This document shows, piece after piece, positions 1 through 5,583 of a DNA stretch of 5,583 nt; positions within the stretch are counted from its first letter, which is position 1; every line of letters starts with the position of its first letter. Source of the DNA: CAZAQK01 sp050249355 (lineage in GTDB: Bacteria > Pseudomonadota > Alphaproteobacteria > Rickettsiales > SXRF01); assembly GCA_050249355.1 (NCBI GenBank), contig JBFWQQ010000113.1, positions 1 through 5,583 of the forward strand. The letters are read 5' to 3'. The position numbers and the translations under genes are program-made. Below the pieces are notes generated by a model. It saw only the letters and a list, made by a program, of their open reading frames with translations. It did no database searches and was not told the DNA's origin.

Positions 1-109
1 CTTTAGCGCCTTTTTCATCCACGCCGCGATAGTGGATTTTATCAATCATCGCCGCCACGTGATCGGTCGTGACGCCGCCTGCATTTATTACCCCTGCCAT
101 TCCACACAT
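1..109 (-). CDS. Asparagine synthase-type class II glutamine amidotransferase, N-terminal 36 codons (3' partial)
   Basis: This is the start of an AsnB-like gene, cut by the left window edge. The visible protein begins MCGMAGVIN and continues to HYRGVDEKG at residues 26-34. A Met-Cys-Gly start is the hallmark of N-terminal-nucleophile (class II) amidotransferases: Met1 is removed and Cys2 becomes the free nucleophile that hydrolyses glutamine to ammonia. The spacing from MCG to the RG-D motif fits the asparagine synthase group (usual pattern MCGIAG...HRGPDD-G) better than GlmS or PurF. Two positions differ from that pattern: Met4 replaces Ile, and Val30 replaces Pro in RGPD. In glycan clusters such proteins often amidate sugar acids or other precursors instead of aspartate, so the substrate is left open. 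The start is set by the MCG motif and a good ribosome site 7 nt upstream; gcvPB ends 4 nt before it. The synthetase domain cannot be seen. Confidence 0.85.
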   Translation of the reverse strand, partial: MCGMAGVINAGGVTTDHVAAMIDKIHYRGVDEKGAK

Positions 110-113
110 AAGC

Positions 114-1562
114 TTATCCTTGCGCTACTTTCGGTTCGACTTCTTTGACACCTAAATTAATTTTTCTAACCGGCGAGGAATGCGGCGCATTTTCCACCAG
201 CGCAATATTCTCGTCTGTTTCTTTAAGAACTTTATGAAACACATCAATCAGCTCATCGAGCGATTCCTTGGTTTCGGTTTCCGTTGGCTCTATCAGCATG
301 GCGGCCTTTAAATCTTCGCCAAAATACACGCAGCCTGCACCCACCAACGTGGGCGGGTGGATGCCGTAATCAATCAGCCGCTTGGCAAAGCTATACACCG
401 ACACGTTAAGCGCGCTGCCAGAAAGCAGGCATTCATGCATGCAGGTTTTATCAAACACCGGCGGCAAAATATCGCGCAGGCGCGCCTGCACATAGTTGGC
501 ATTCAGCACGGCATTTTCGGTCGCTTCTTTCAGGCCCGCTGGCCCGAGCGTGCGCACATAACAATAGGCGCGCAGCAACACCGCCACATGGCCAAAATGT
601 GACTTCATGCGGCCAATACTGTGTGGCAGGTCGTAACTCGGTTTATAGTTTTCGCCGTCCTTTGCCGCCACCGGCGTTGGCAGGTAATCCTTCAGGAATG
701 CTTTCACACCGACCGGTCCGGCGCCTGGCCCACCGCCACCATGCGGGGTGGAAAGCGTTTTATGGGTGTTGATATGCATCACGTCAAAGCCCATGTCACC
801 GGGGCGGGCGATGCCCATCAGCGCATTCATATTCGCGCCGTCATAATAAAGCAGCGAGCCGTTTTCATGCAGCAGCGCTGCAATATCTTTGATGTTTTCT
901 TCAAACAAGCCAAAAGTAGAAGGATTGGTGAGCATAAGCGCAGCCACATCACTACTCAGCTCACGTTTCAGCGCTTCAATATCCATCAGGCCATTACGCA
1001 GCGTGGGAATGATACGGCAGGTAAAACCGGCCATAGAAGCTGAGGCCGGGTTGGTACCGTGGGCATTATCAGCAATGAGCACCACCTTGCGCGGCTCATT
1101 CTTTGTTTCAAAATATTTGCGGATGATGAGTAGCCCCGCCAACTCGCCATGCGCGCCCGCTGCCGGTTGCAGGCTAAACACATCCATGCCGGTCAGCTCG
1201 GCAATATGGCTTTGCAAGTGATACATCACCTGCCACAGGCCGCTTTGCGTGTGTGCGGGTTGATGCGGATGCACATCACGAAAGCCGGAAAATTCCGCCA
1301 ATGCATCATTGCGCTTGGGGTTATATTTCATCGTGCACGAGCCCAGCGGATAGGCCCCGCTATCCACCCCGTGATTATTGCGGCTGGCCTGCGTGTAGTG
1401 GCGCACCAATTCGATTTCGGTCAGCTCGGGAAGGCCCAGCAGGGTTTTGCGCAAGTATGAATCATCAAAGCTACCGGCAGATATGTCGGTGGAAAATTCA
1501 CTGTCGGTAATGCCGTGACCGGAAACGCCGTGGCGGGATTTATCGAATATCGTGGGGCGCAT
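114..1562 (-). CDS. gcvPB: Glycine dehydrogenase (decarboxylating) subunit 2, P-protein beta half
   Basis: This is the PLP-carrying half of split glycine decarboxylase. With GcvPA it removes the carboxyl of glycine as CO2 and passes the aminomethyl group to lipoyl-GcvH in the cytoplasm. The 482-residue length is normal for the subunit. Conserved blocks are visible in order: YPLGSCTMKYNP at 71-82, LQPAAGAHGELAG at 131-143, DNAHGTNPASA at 165-175, NTHKTLSTPHGGGGPGAGP at 265-283, and MLIEPTETETKE at 422-433. Lys268 in the HKT motif should form the Schiff base with PLP; the following glycine-rich loop is intact. The ATG overlaps the gcvPA stop by one base (TGATG), typical of coupled translation giving equal amounts of the two subunits. 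No truncation or frameshift was seen. Its place between sugar genes and an amidotransferase gene, without gcvT or gcvH beside it, is unusual. Confidence 0.97.
   Translation of the reverse strand: MRPTIFDKSRHGVSGHGITDSEFSTDISAGSFDDSYLRKTLLGLPELTEIELVRHYTQASRNNHGVDSGAYPLGSCTMKYNPKRNDALAEFSGFRDVHPHQPAHTQSGLWQVMYHLQSHIAELTGMDVFSLQPAAGAHGELAGLLIIRKYFETKNEPRKVVLIADNAHGTNPASASMAGFTCRIIPTLRNGLMDIEALKRELSSDVAALMLTNPSTFGLFEENIKDIAALLHENGSLLYYDGANMNALMGIARPGDMGFDVMHINTHKTLSTPHGGGGPGAGPVGVKAFLKDYLPTPVAAKDGENYKPSYDLPHSIGRMKSHFGHVAVLLRAYCYVRTLGPAGLKEATENAVLNANYVQARLRDILPPVFDKTCMHECLLSGSALNVSVYSFAKRLIDYGIHPPTLVGAGCVYFGEDLKAAMLIEPTETETKESLDELIDVFHKVLKETDENIALVENAPHSSPVRKINLGVKEVEPKVAQG
117..121 (-). promoter_or_regulatory. 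Ribosome binding site of the AsnB-like gene
   Basis: On the minus strand AAGGA precedes the ATG at 109 by 7 nt. It lies in the last codons of gcvPB, just before its TAA stop. Together with the MCG motif it fixes the start of the amidotransferase gene. Confidence 0.7.
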
Positions 1563-2941
1563 CAGGCAAGCGCCTCCGCCAAGGCTGCCGAAAATGCGTC
1601 CATATCGGCTTTGGTCTTTTTCTCGGTCGCGCAGACTAGCAGCGCACTTTCCAGCCCATAAAGGCCCGATACATCCACCCCGCCAAATATCTTTTTTGCT
1701 TCCAGCTTGCTAAGCACCTCGGCAGATGGTTTCGGAATCGTAATGATGAACTCATTAAAGTTAGCACCTGCAAAAGGCAACTCTACGCCTGCAATGGAGG
1801 TAAGTTTTTCTGCCAAATAGCGCGATTTATTTACGTTGAGTGCGGCAATACGGCTGAGGCCCTCTTTGCCAAGACTGGCCAGATACACCACGGCGCGCAG
1901 TGCATTCAGCGCCTGATTGGAGCAGATATTACTGGTGGCGCGCTCGCGGGCCACATGCTGTTCACGGTCTTCATAGACCAGCGCGTAGGCCAGCTTGCCG
2001 CTGATGTCGGTGACCTTTCCCACCAGCCGCCCGGGCACAAAGGCGCGGTATTCCTTTTTGGTGGCAAATACGCCAAGGCTTGGCCCGCCGGCGCTCAGCG
2101 GAATGCCCAGCGGCTGGCCATCACAGGTAACGATATCGATGCCGCATTCACCCGGCGCAACAAACAAGCCTGCCGCCAACGGATTAAAGGAGCAGCTGGA
2201 AATAACACCATGTTTTTTGCATAACTCCGCCACCTTCTGCACATCTTCGAGCACGCCCAGCGCGTTAGGGGTTTGGAATAAAAACCCAGCGGGTTTTACT
2301 TGGGTAAACTGTACATCCAGCGCCTCTAAATCCAGCTGCCCGGTTTTGGCATTAAACGCTGCGGTGTGGCGGGCGATGCCCCTGCCCTCCAGATACGTAT
2401 CCAGCACCTGCCGGCTTTGCGGCCAGATGGTTTCGGCCACCACTAGCTCACCCCCTGCCAGCTTGCCGGAAATCAGGCAGCACGCCCACGCGCTATCAGC
2501 CAGCGCGGTTGCGCCATCATAACACGAGCCGTTAACCACCGGCAGGCCGGTAAGCACGGAAAGCGCCTGCTGGTATTCATGCAGTGTCTGCAGCAGGCCT
2601 TGCGAAATTTCCGGCTGGTAGGGCGTATAAGAGGTGAGGAATTCCCCGCGCGATGCAATGGAGTCCACCACCGCGGGAATATAATGATCATACGCGCCGC
2701 CGCCTAAAAAACTGTTATGCGTTTTGACCGTGGCATTTTGCGCGGCGAGCTCCTCCATGTGGCGGGTGAGTTCCCACTCGGACATGGGCGCGGGCAAGTC
2801 CAGCGGCTTGGCAAGGCGCAAACCACCCGGTATGGCGGCAAACAACTCATCCACCGAGCGCAGCCCGATGGCCGACAGCATGGCGGCTTTATCCTCCGGG
2901 CGGTGGGTATTATAGCCGGTGATGGGTGCTGTACTACTCAC
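1562..2941 (-). CDS. gcvPA: Glycine dehydrogenase (decarboxylating) subunit 1, P-protein alpha half
   Basis: This is the alpha half of split glycine decarboxylase. It has the same fold as the beta half but lacks the PLP lysine, and it completes the heteromeric P-protein. At 459 residues it has the usual length. Family blocks are clear: the N-terminal region around PEDKAAMLSAIG (15-26), FLGGGAYDHYIPAVVD (78-93), SYTPYQPEISQG (104-115), YDGATALA (141-148), DGQPLGIPLSAGGPSLGVFAT (274-294), PGRLVG (303-308) and REQHVARERATSNICSNQAL (326-345). The start is GTG, touching the legC TAG stop with no gap. It is supported by AAGGAG 6 nt upstream and by an N-terminus only about seven residues longer than where family similarity begins. 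The next internal Met (residue 21) would remove conserved sequence. Both ends look natural, so the join to legC does not look like a broken gene. Confidence 0.96.
   Translation of the reverse strand: MSSTAPITGYNTHRPEDKAAMLSAIGLRSVDELFAAIPGGLRLAKPLDLPAPMSEWELTRHMEELAAQNATVKTHNSFLGGGAYDHYIPAVVDSIASRGEFLTSYTPYQPEISQGLLQTLHEYQQALSVLTGLPVVNGSCYDGATALADSAWACCLISGKLAGGELVVAETIWPQSRQVLDTYLEGRGIARHTAAFNAKTGQLDLEALDVQFTQVKPAGFLFQTPNALGVLEDVQKVAELCKKHGVISSCSFNPLAAGLFVAPGECGIDIVTCDGQPLGIPLSAGGPSLGVFATKKEYRAFVPGRLVGKVTDISGKLAYALVYEDREQHVARERATSNICSNQALNALRAVVYLASLGKEGLSRIAALNVNKSRYLAEKLTSIAGVELPFAGANFNEFIITIPKPSAEVLSKLEAKKIFGGVDVSGLYGLESALLVCATEKKTKADMDAFSAALAEALA
1573..1577 (-). promoter_or_regulatory. 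Ribosome binding site of gcvPB inside the gcvPA 3' end
   Basis: GGAGG on the minus strand lies 10 nt before the gcvPB ATG, within the final codons of gcvPA. With the TGATG stop/start overlap it supports coupled translation of the two subunits. Confidence 0.55.
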
Positions 2942-4129
2942 CTACATCTCCTTCGCCAGCTTCACGCTGGAAGGCAGGCTGATGATACGCTGCGCCAGGT
3001 TTTCTGTAAAACGCAAATCGCTGCGCGGCATGCCCGCATACATCGGCAACTGGTGCAGCGGCCTCCATACCGGGCGGCACAACAGCCCATCTTCATGTAA
3101 TGCAGCCAGGGTTTCATTCATCCAGCCGGATTCGCTGCGATCTGTCACCAGCGTATTCAGCCAGTAATTGCTGCGGGTGTTCGCCGGTTCTTTCAGGAAA
3201 TGTACGCCTTCTATGCCTGCAAATGCCTGCATGTAGCGATCAGCGAGTTTACGCTTTGCCGCAACGAAACCATCTAACTGTTCGAGCTGCGCGCAGCCCA
3301 GTGCCGCGTTCAGGTTCGGCAGGCGATAATTCCACCCCACCGCATCGTGGCTGAAATCCCATTTGTGCGGCTCTTTGGCCTGCGTGGTGAGATGCTTGAT
3401 CCGCTGGGCCAGCCCAGCGTTGTTGGTGACCACGGCGCCACCTCCGCCAGTGGTCAGTATTTTGTTGCCATTGAAGCTGATGATCGCCGTGTGCTCGCTG
3501 CCGACCTTCTTATCCTGATAGGTAGAGCCAAGCGCTTCGGTAGCATCTTCAATGAAGGCCAACCCGTAATATTGCGCGACCCGGAGCAAACGCTGAACCT
3601 GACACGGATGGCCGAACACATGCACCGGCAGCAATGCACGGATGCGTGCCTGCGTTTTACGGTTCACCGCAGCGCCTTCCTTTTGCACCACAACGGATTT
3701 CAGGTAGGCATCCAACGCTTCCGGGCAGATGCCCAGCGAGCTTTCTTCCACATCGACAAAGTGCGGCACACCACCGGCGTGCATCACCGCGTTCGCGGTG
3801 GCCACAAAGGTGAGCGACGGGATCAGCACTTCTTCGCCTGGTTGCAGTCCGCTGGCTACCAATGCCATGTGCAGCGCCGCCGTACCGTTGACCACGGCCA
3901 CCGCATGCTGTGCTCCGCATGCCGCCGCCACATCTTTTTCAAAGCGGTCAACGAAGCTGCCGACCGACGACACCCAGCCTTCCTCGATGCACGACGTGAC
4001 ATATTCTTTTTCTTTTCCGGTAAATAGCGGCTCATGAAGCGGATGCGTGCCGCTACCGATCACGCTGCGAATGGCCGGAATAAGCTGCTCTGCCGCAGAC
4101 AAGCTGTCAGACTGCGTAAGCGGTAACAT
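2942..4129 (-). CDS. legC: LegC-type PLP aminotransferase (DegT/DnrJ/EryC1/StrS family), nonulosonic acid pathway
   Basis: This sugar aminotransferase should convert the 4-keto-6-deoxy NDP-HexNAc made by LegB into the 4-amino sugar, with glutamate as likely donor. Numbering from the GTG at 4144, the LegC-specific pattern is clear: PLHEPLFTGKEKEYV (35-49), GWVSSVGSFVDRFEK (56-70), VNGTAALHMAL (85-95), FVATANAV (113-120), VHVFGHP (174-180), EDATEALGS (199-207), SFNGNKILTTGGGG (223-236), HLTTQAKEPHKWD (251-263) and YRLPNLNAALGCAQLEQL (273-290). Lys228 should bind PLP, and Asp200 should contact its ring nitrogen. The closing IISLPSS (387-393) is also typical. Two starts are possible: GTG at 4144 or ATG at 4129, five codons later. 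I chose ATG because known LegC N-termini are short and the overlap with legB falls from 38 to 23 nt. Neither start has a clear ribosome site, so re-initiation after legB is likely. Confidence 0.94.
   Translation of the reverse strand: MLPLTQSDSLSAAEQLIPAIRSVIGSGTHPLHEPLFTGKEKEYVTSCIEEGWVSSVGSFVDRFEKDVAAACGAQHAVAVVNGTAALHMALVASGLQPGEEVLIPSLTFVATANAVMHAGGVPHFVDVEESSLGICPEALDAYLKSVVVQKEGAAVNRKTQARIRALLPVHVFGHPCQVQRLLRVAQYYGLAFIEDATEALGSTYQDKKVGSEHTAIISFNGNKILTTGGGGAVVTNNAGLAQRIKHLTTQAKEPHKWDFSHDAVGWNYRLPNLNAALGCAQLEQLDGFVAAKRKLADRYMQAFAGIEGVHFLKEPANTRSNYWLNTLVTDRSESGWMNETLAALHEDGLLCRPVWRPLHQLPMYAGMPRSDLRFTENLAQRIISLPSSVKLAKEM
2948..2953 (-). promoter_or_regulatory. Strong ribosome binding site of gcvPA inside the legC 3' end
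   Basis: AAGGAG on the minus strand lies 6 nt before the GTG start of gcvPA and within the last codons of legC (encoding KEM). It is the strongest Shine-Dalgarno match at any junction in the window. It decides the GTG start and ties gcvPA translation to the sugar operon. Confidence 0.75.
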
Positions 4130-5120
4130 TGCGGTAATGATCACGGTTCATGGAATCGGAAAACCATTCGAGACTTTTGGCCAGCCCGGCCTTCAGCCCT
4201 TCGCGCCCGGCATGTTTTGGCTCCCAGCCCAGCAGTGCTTTTGCCTTGGAAGCATCGCAGCACAGGCGCTCCACCTCGCTGGCTTCTGGACGCAGGCGTT
4301 GTTCATCGGTTTTTACCCGCAACTCCCTTCCGGTGAGCTCGCTGACCAGTTTCACCGTATCGCCGATAGATATTTCAAAGCCGCTGCCGATATTGATAAC
4401 CTCGCCTACGGATTTATCGTTATCTAGTATGGCAATCATACCGGCAACGGTATCGCTGACGAAATTGAAATCACGCGTCGGCGACAGTGCGCCCAACGCA
4501 AGCTCTGGTGTGTTACTGAGCGCCTGCAGCATGATGGTCGGCAGTACGGCGCGCAAGCTCTGTCGCGGGCCATAGGTATTGAACGGACGCGCGATCGCCA
4601 CCGGCGTGCCAAAGGCGCAGTGATAGGAATAGGCCATCTGGTCGGCACCGATCTTGCTGGCCGAATACGGCGACTGGCCCACCAGTGGATGGGTTTCCGG
4701 GATGGGCACCTGTTGCGCTGTGCCGTATACCTCCGATGTAGATGTGTGCACGACTTTTCTGACACCAAGGTCACGTGCAGCCTGCACCACGTTCAGCGTG
4801 CCGGTGACGTTGGTATCGACATAGGACGCTGGTGCGCTGTAGGAATAGGGAATCGCAATCAGCGCAGCCAGATGCATCACGGCGTCGATGCCTTGCATGG
4901 CATCGCGCACCGAGAACGGGTCGCGCACATCGGCCAGCACCAGTTCCATTTTATTGAGCGTGGTTTCGGGCAGTGTATCCATCCAGCCATAGCGGCCGAA
5001 CGAGTTATACAGTGCCATCGCGCGTACCTGCCTACCCTGCTTCACCAGCGCTTCGGCAAGGTGTGAGCCGATGAAACCATCAGCGCCGGTGATAAGAATC
5101 TTATCGAATGATTGTGCCAT
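4107..5120 (-). CDS. legB: LegB-type NAD-dependent sugar 4,6-dehydratase (extended SDR family)
   Basis: The predicted role is 4,6-dehydration of an NDP-GlcNAc to the 4-keto-6-deoxy sugar, the first committed step to legionaminic acid-type sugars. The 337-residue protein has the NAD-binding TGADGFIGSH at 11-20, LADVRD at 62-67, and MHLAALIAIPYSY at 82-94. The catalytic TSTSEVYG is at 126-133, with Ser129-Glu130 in the dehydratase acid position. YSASK at 152-156 gives Tyr152 and Lys156. RPFNTYGPRQS follows at 178-188 and PTRDFNFVSD at 214-223. The early YNSFGRYGWMD (38-48) and the S-E-V-Y-G form match LegB rather than RmlB-type dehydratases. The ATG lies 2 nt after the nucleotidyltransferase stop, with a weak GGGA 5 nt upstream. 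The 3' end overlaps legC. The nucleotide on the substrate (GDP or UDP) cannot be read from this protein by eye; the neighbouring transferase suggests GDP. Confidence 0.94.
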   Translation of the reverse strand: MAQSFDKILITGADGFIGSHLAEALVKQGRQVRAMALYNSFGRYGWMDTLPETTLNKMELVLADVRDPFSVRDAMQGIDAVMHLAALIAIPYSYSAPASYVDTNVTGTLNVVQAARDLGVRKVVHTSTSEVYGTAQQVPIPETHPLVGQSPYSASKIGADQMAYSYHCAFGTPVAIARPFNTYGPRQSLRAVLPTIMLQALSNTPELALGALSPTRDFNFVSDTVAGMIAILDNDKSVGEVINIGSGFEISIGDTVKLVSELTGRELRVKTDEQRLRPEASEVERLCCDASKAKALLGWEPKHAGREGLKAGLAKSLEWFSDSMNRDHYRNVTAYAV

Positions 5121-5122
5121 AG

Positions 5123-5583
5123 CTATCCCGCTGCAAATTGCTGACGCACCTGTTCGAGCTCGTCACGGTGGCCGATATCGCGCCACTCATCCTGCAAGGT
5201 GTACACTGCTACTTTCTTCTTATCCTTCACCAGCGCGGTCAGCACGGATGGCATATCGGTAGGGCTATCCTTGGGAATGGTTGCCAGCACCTCGGGATCC
5301 AGTACATACATGCCGGCACTGATCAGGTCTTCGTATACCGGCTTTTCTTCAATCGCTTTCAGCATGCCGTTCTCGGTCTGCAACACACCATAGGGCACCT
5401 GCACGTTGTGCGAGCGGGCGCACACGGTTGCCACCGCCGTATGGGAGGTATGGAAATCCACCACATCACCAAAATCGATCGAAGCAAGGATATCACCGTT
5501 GGTCACTACCAGCGGATGGGAAAATTTCTGTTCCAGCAGGGACAGGGCACCGGCGGTACCCATAAATTCCTTTTCACGCGTGT
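5123..5583 (-). CDS. Sugar-1-phosphate nucleotidyltransferase, PtmE-like C-terminal part (5' partial)
   Basis: This gene is open to the right edge; 152 complete codons remain. The reading frame continues past the internal Met at 5563 as TREKEFMGTAGALSLL, so that Met is not the start. Numbering from the first full codon at 5581, the fragment has GTAGAL (8-13), TNGDIL (27-32) with metal-binding Asp30, VPYGV (62-66), the EEKP sugar-site motif (78-81), SAGMYVLDPEVL (88-99) and WRDIG (133-137), whose Asp135 should be the second metal ligand. This is the nucleotidyltransferase fold that activates a sugar phosphate with an NTP. The combination matches the GDP-type transferases found next to legB, such as Campylobacter PtmE, which makes GDP-glucosamine and carries two CBS domains in front. 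Any CBS domains would lie beyond the window. A mannose-1-phosphate or other sugar specificity is not excluded. The TAG stop lies 2 nt before legB. Confidence 0.88.
   Translation of the reverse strand, partial: TREKEFMGTAGALSLLEQKFSHPLVVTNGDILASIDFGDVVDFHTSHTAVATVCARSHNVQVPYGVLQTENGMLKAIEEKPVYEDLISAGMYVLDPEVLATIPKDSPTDMPSVLTALVKDKKKVAVYTLQDEWRDIGHRDELEQVRQQFAAG

Larger units (their letters stand above)
1..5583 (-). other. Single coupled operon segment: nucleotidyltransferase-legB-legC-gcvPA-gcvPB-AsnB-like
   Basis: All six genes share one strand. Successive junctions measure +2, an overlap of 23 or 38, 0, an overlap of 1, and +4 nt. The only bases outside coding regions are 110-113 and 5121-5122. 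No stem-loop with a T-run or separate promoter can fit between genes, though a promoter inside a coding region is not excluded. I infer one transcript, entering from beyond 5583 and leaving beyond position 1. Confidence 0.8.

Noticed and set aside
110..116. AAGCTT palindrome at the gcvPB/AsnB-like junction as a regulatory site
   Set aside because: It is a single 6-bp palindrome lying between a ribosome site and its start codon; nothing marks it as an operator.
1995..2522. 175-codon open frame on the plus strand, opposite gcvPA
   Set aside because: It is antisense to conserved gcvPA blocks, has no ribosome site or domain I recognise, and its Ser/Pro-rich composition is that of a shadow frame.
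2935..2955. Possible assembly chimera joining a glycan cluster to a gcv operon
   Set aside because: Both proteins end and begin at natural family boundaries with a well-spaced ribosome site at the join, which a random misjoin would rarely produce. Read coverage would be needed to exclude it fully.
3347..4027. 226-codon open frame on the plus strand, opposite legC
   Set aside because: It lies wholly antisense to the strongly conserved legC, has no recognisable motif and has a composition rich in His, Arg and Gln typical of a reverse-strand shadow in GC-rich coding DNA.
5123..5563. A complete 146-residue small gene starting at the ATG at 5563
   Set aside because: The frame stays open to the window edge and the upstream codons (TREKEF) plus GTAGAL form a contiguous conserved nucleotidyltransferase motif, so the gene is cut by the window.

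Overview
The window is almost entirely coding. It holds six genes on the minus strand, read from right to left in these coordinates: a sugar-1-phosphate nucleotidyltransferase of the PtmE type (5' end off the right edge), legB, legC, gcvPA, gcvPB, and the first 36 codons of an asparagine-synthase/glutamine-amidotransferase gene (running off the left edge). Junctions are +2 nt, a short overlap, 0 nt, a 1-nt overlap and +4 nt. There is no room for an internal promoter or terminator outside coding sequence, so the set looks like one operon with translational coupling. No RNA gene, repeat, mobile element or CRISPR array was seen.

The right half (about 2942-5583) is part of a surface nonulosonic acid pathway of the legionaminic acid type. 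The nucleotidyltransferase would make the NDP-hexosamine. LegB would oxidise and dehydrate it to the 4-keto-6-deoxy sugar. LegC would add the 4-amino group. The order nucleotidyltransferase-legB-legC fits the GDP-sugar route known from Campylobacter (PtmE/LegB/LegC). The later steps (acetyltransferase, hydrolysing epimerase, condensing synthase, CMP transferase) are not in the window.

The left half (114-2941) encodes both halves of a split glycine decarboxylase (P-protein of the glycine cleavage system), each of normal length with its conserved motifs. It is followed directly by an amidotransferase gene of the AsnB family. The gcvPA ribosome binding site lies inside the end of legC, so a central metabolic enzyme is physically fused into a glycan operon. 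The usual partners gcvT and gcvH are not next to it. This arrangement is the most unusual thing in the window. It may be a chance operon merger, or C1/glycine metabolism may serve the sugar pathway; the sequence alone cannot decide.

The organism is a bacterium with mid-range G+C (sampled lines run about 42-60%). Split GcvP occurs in Firmicutes, archaea, Thermus and some Alphaproteobacteria. The general look of the proteins suggests a Gram-negative, perhaps alphaproteobacterial, source, but this is a weak inference.
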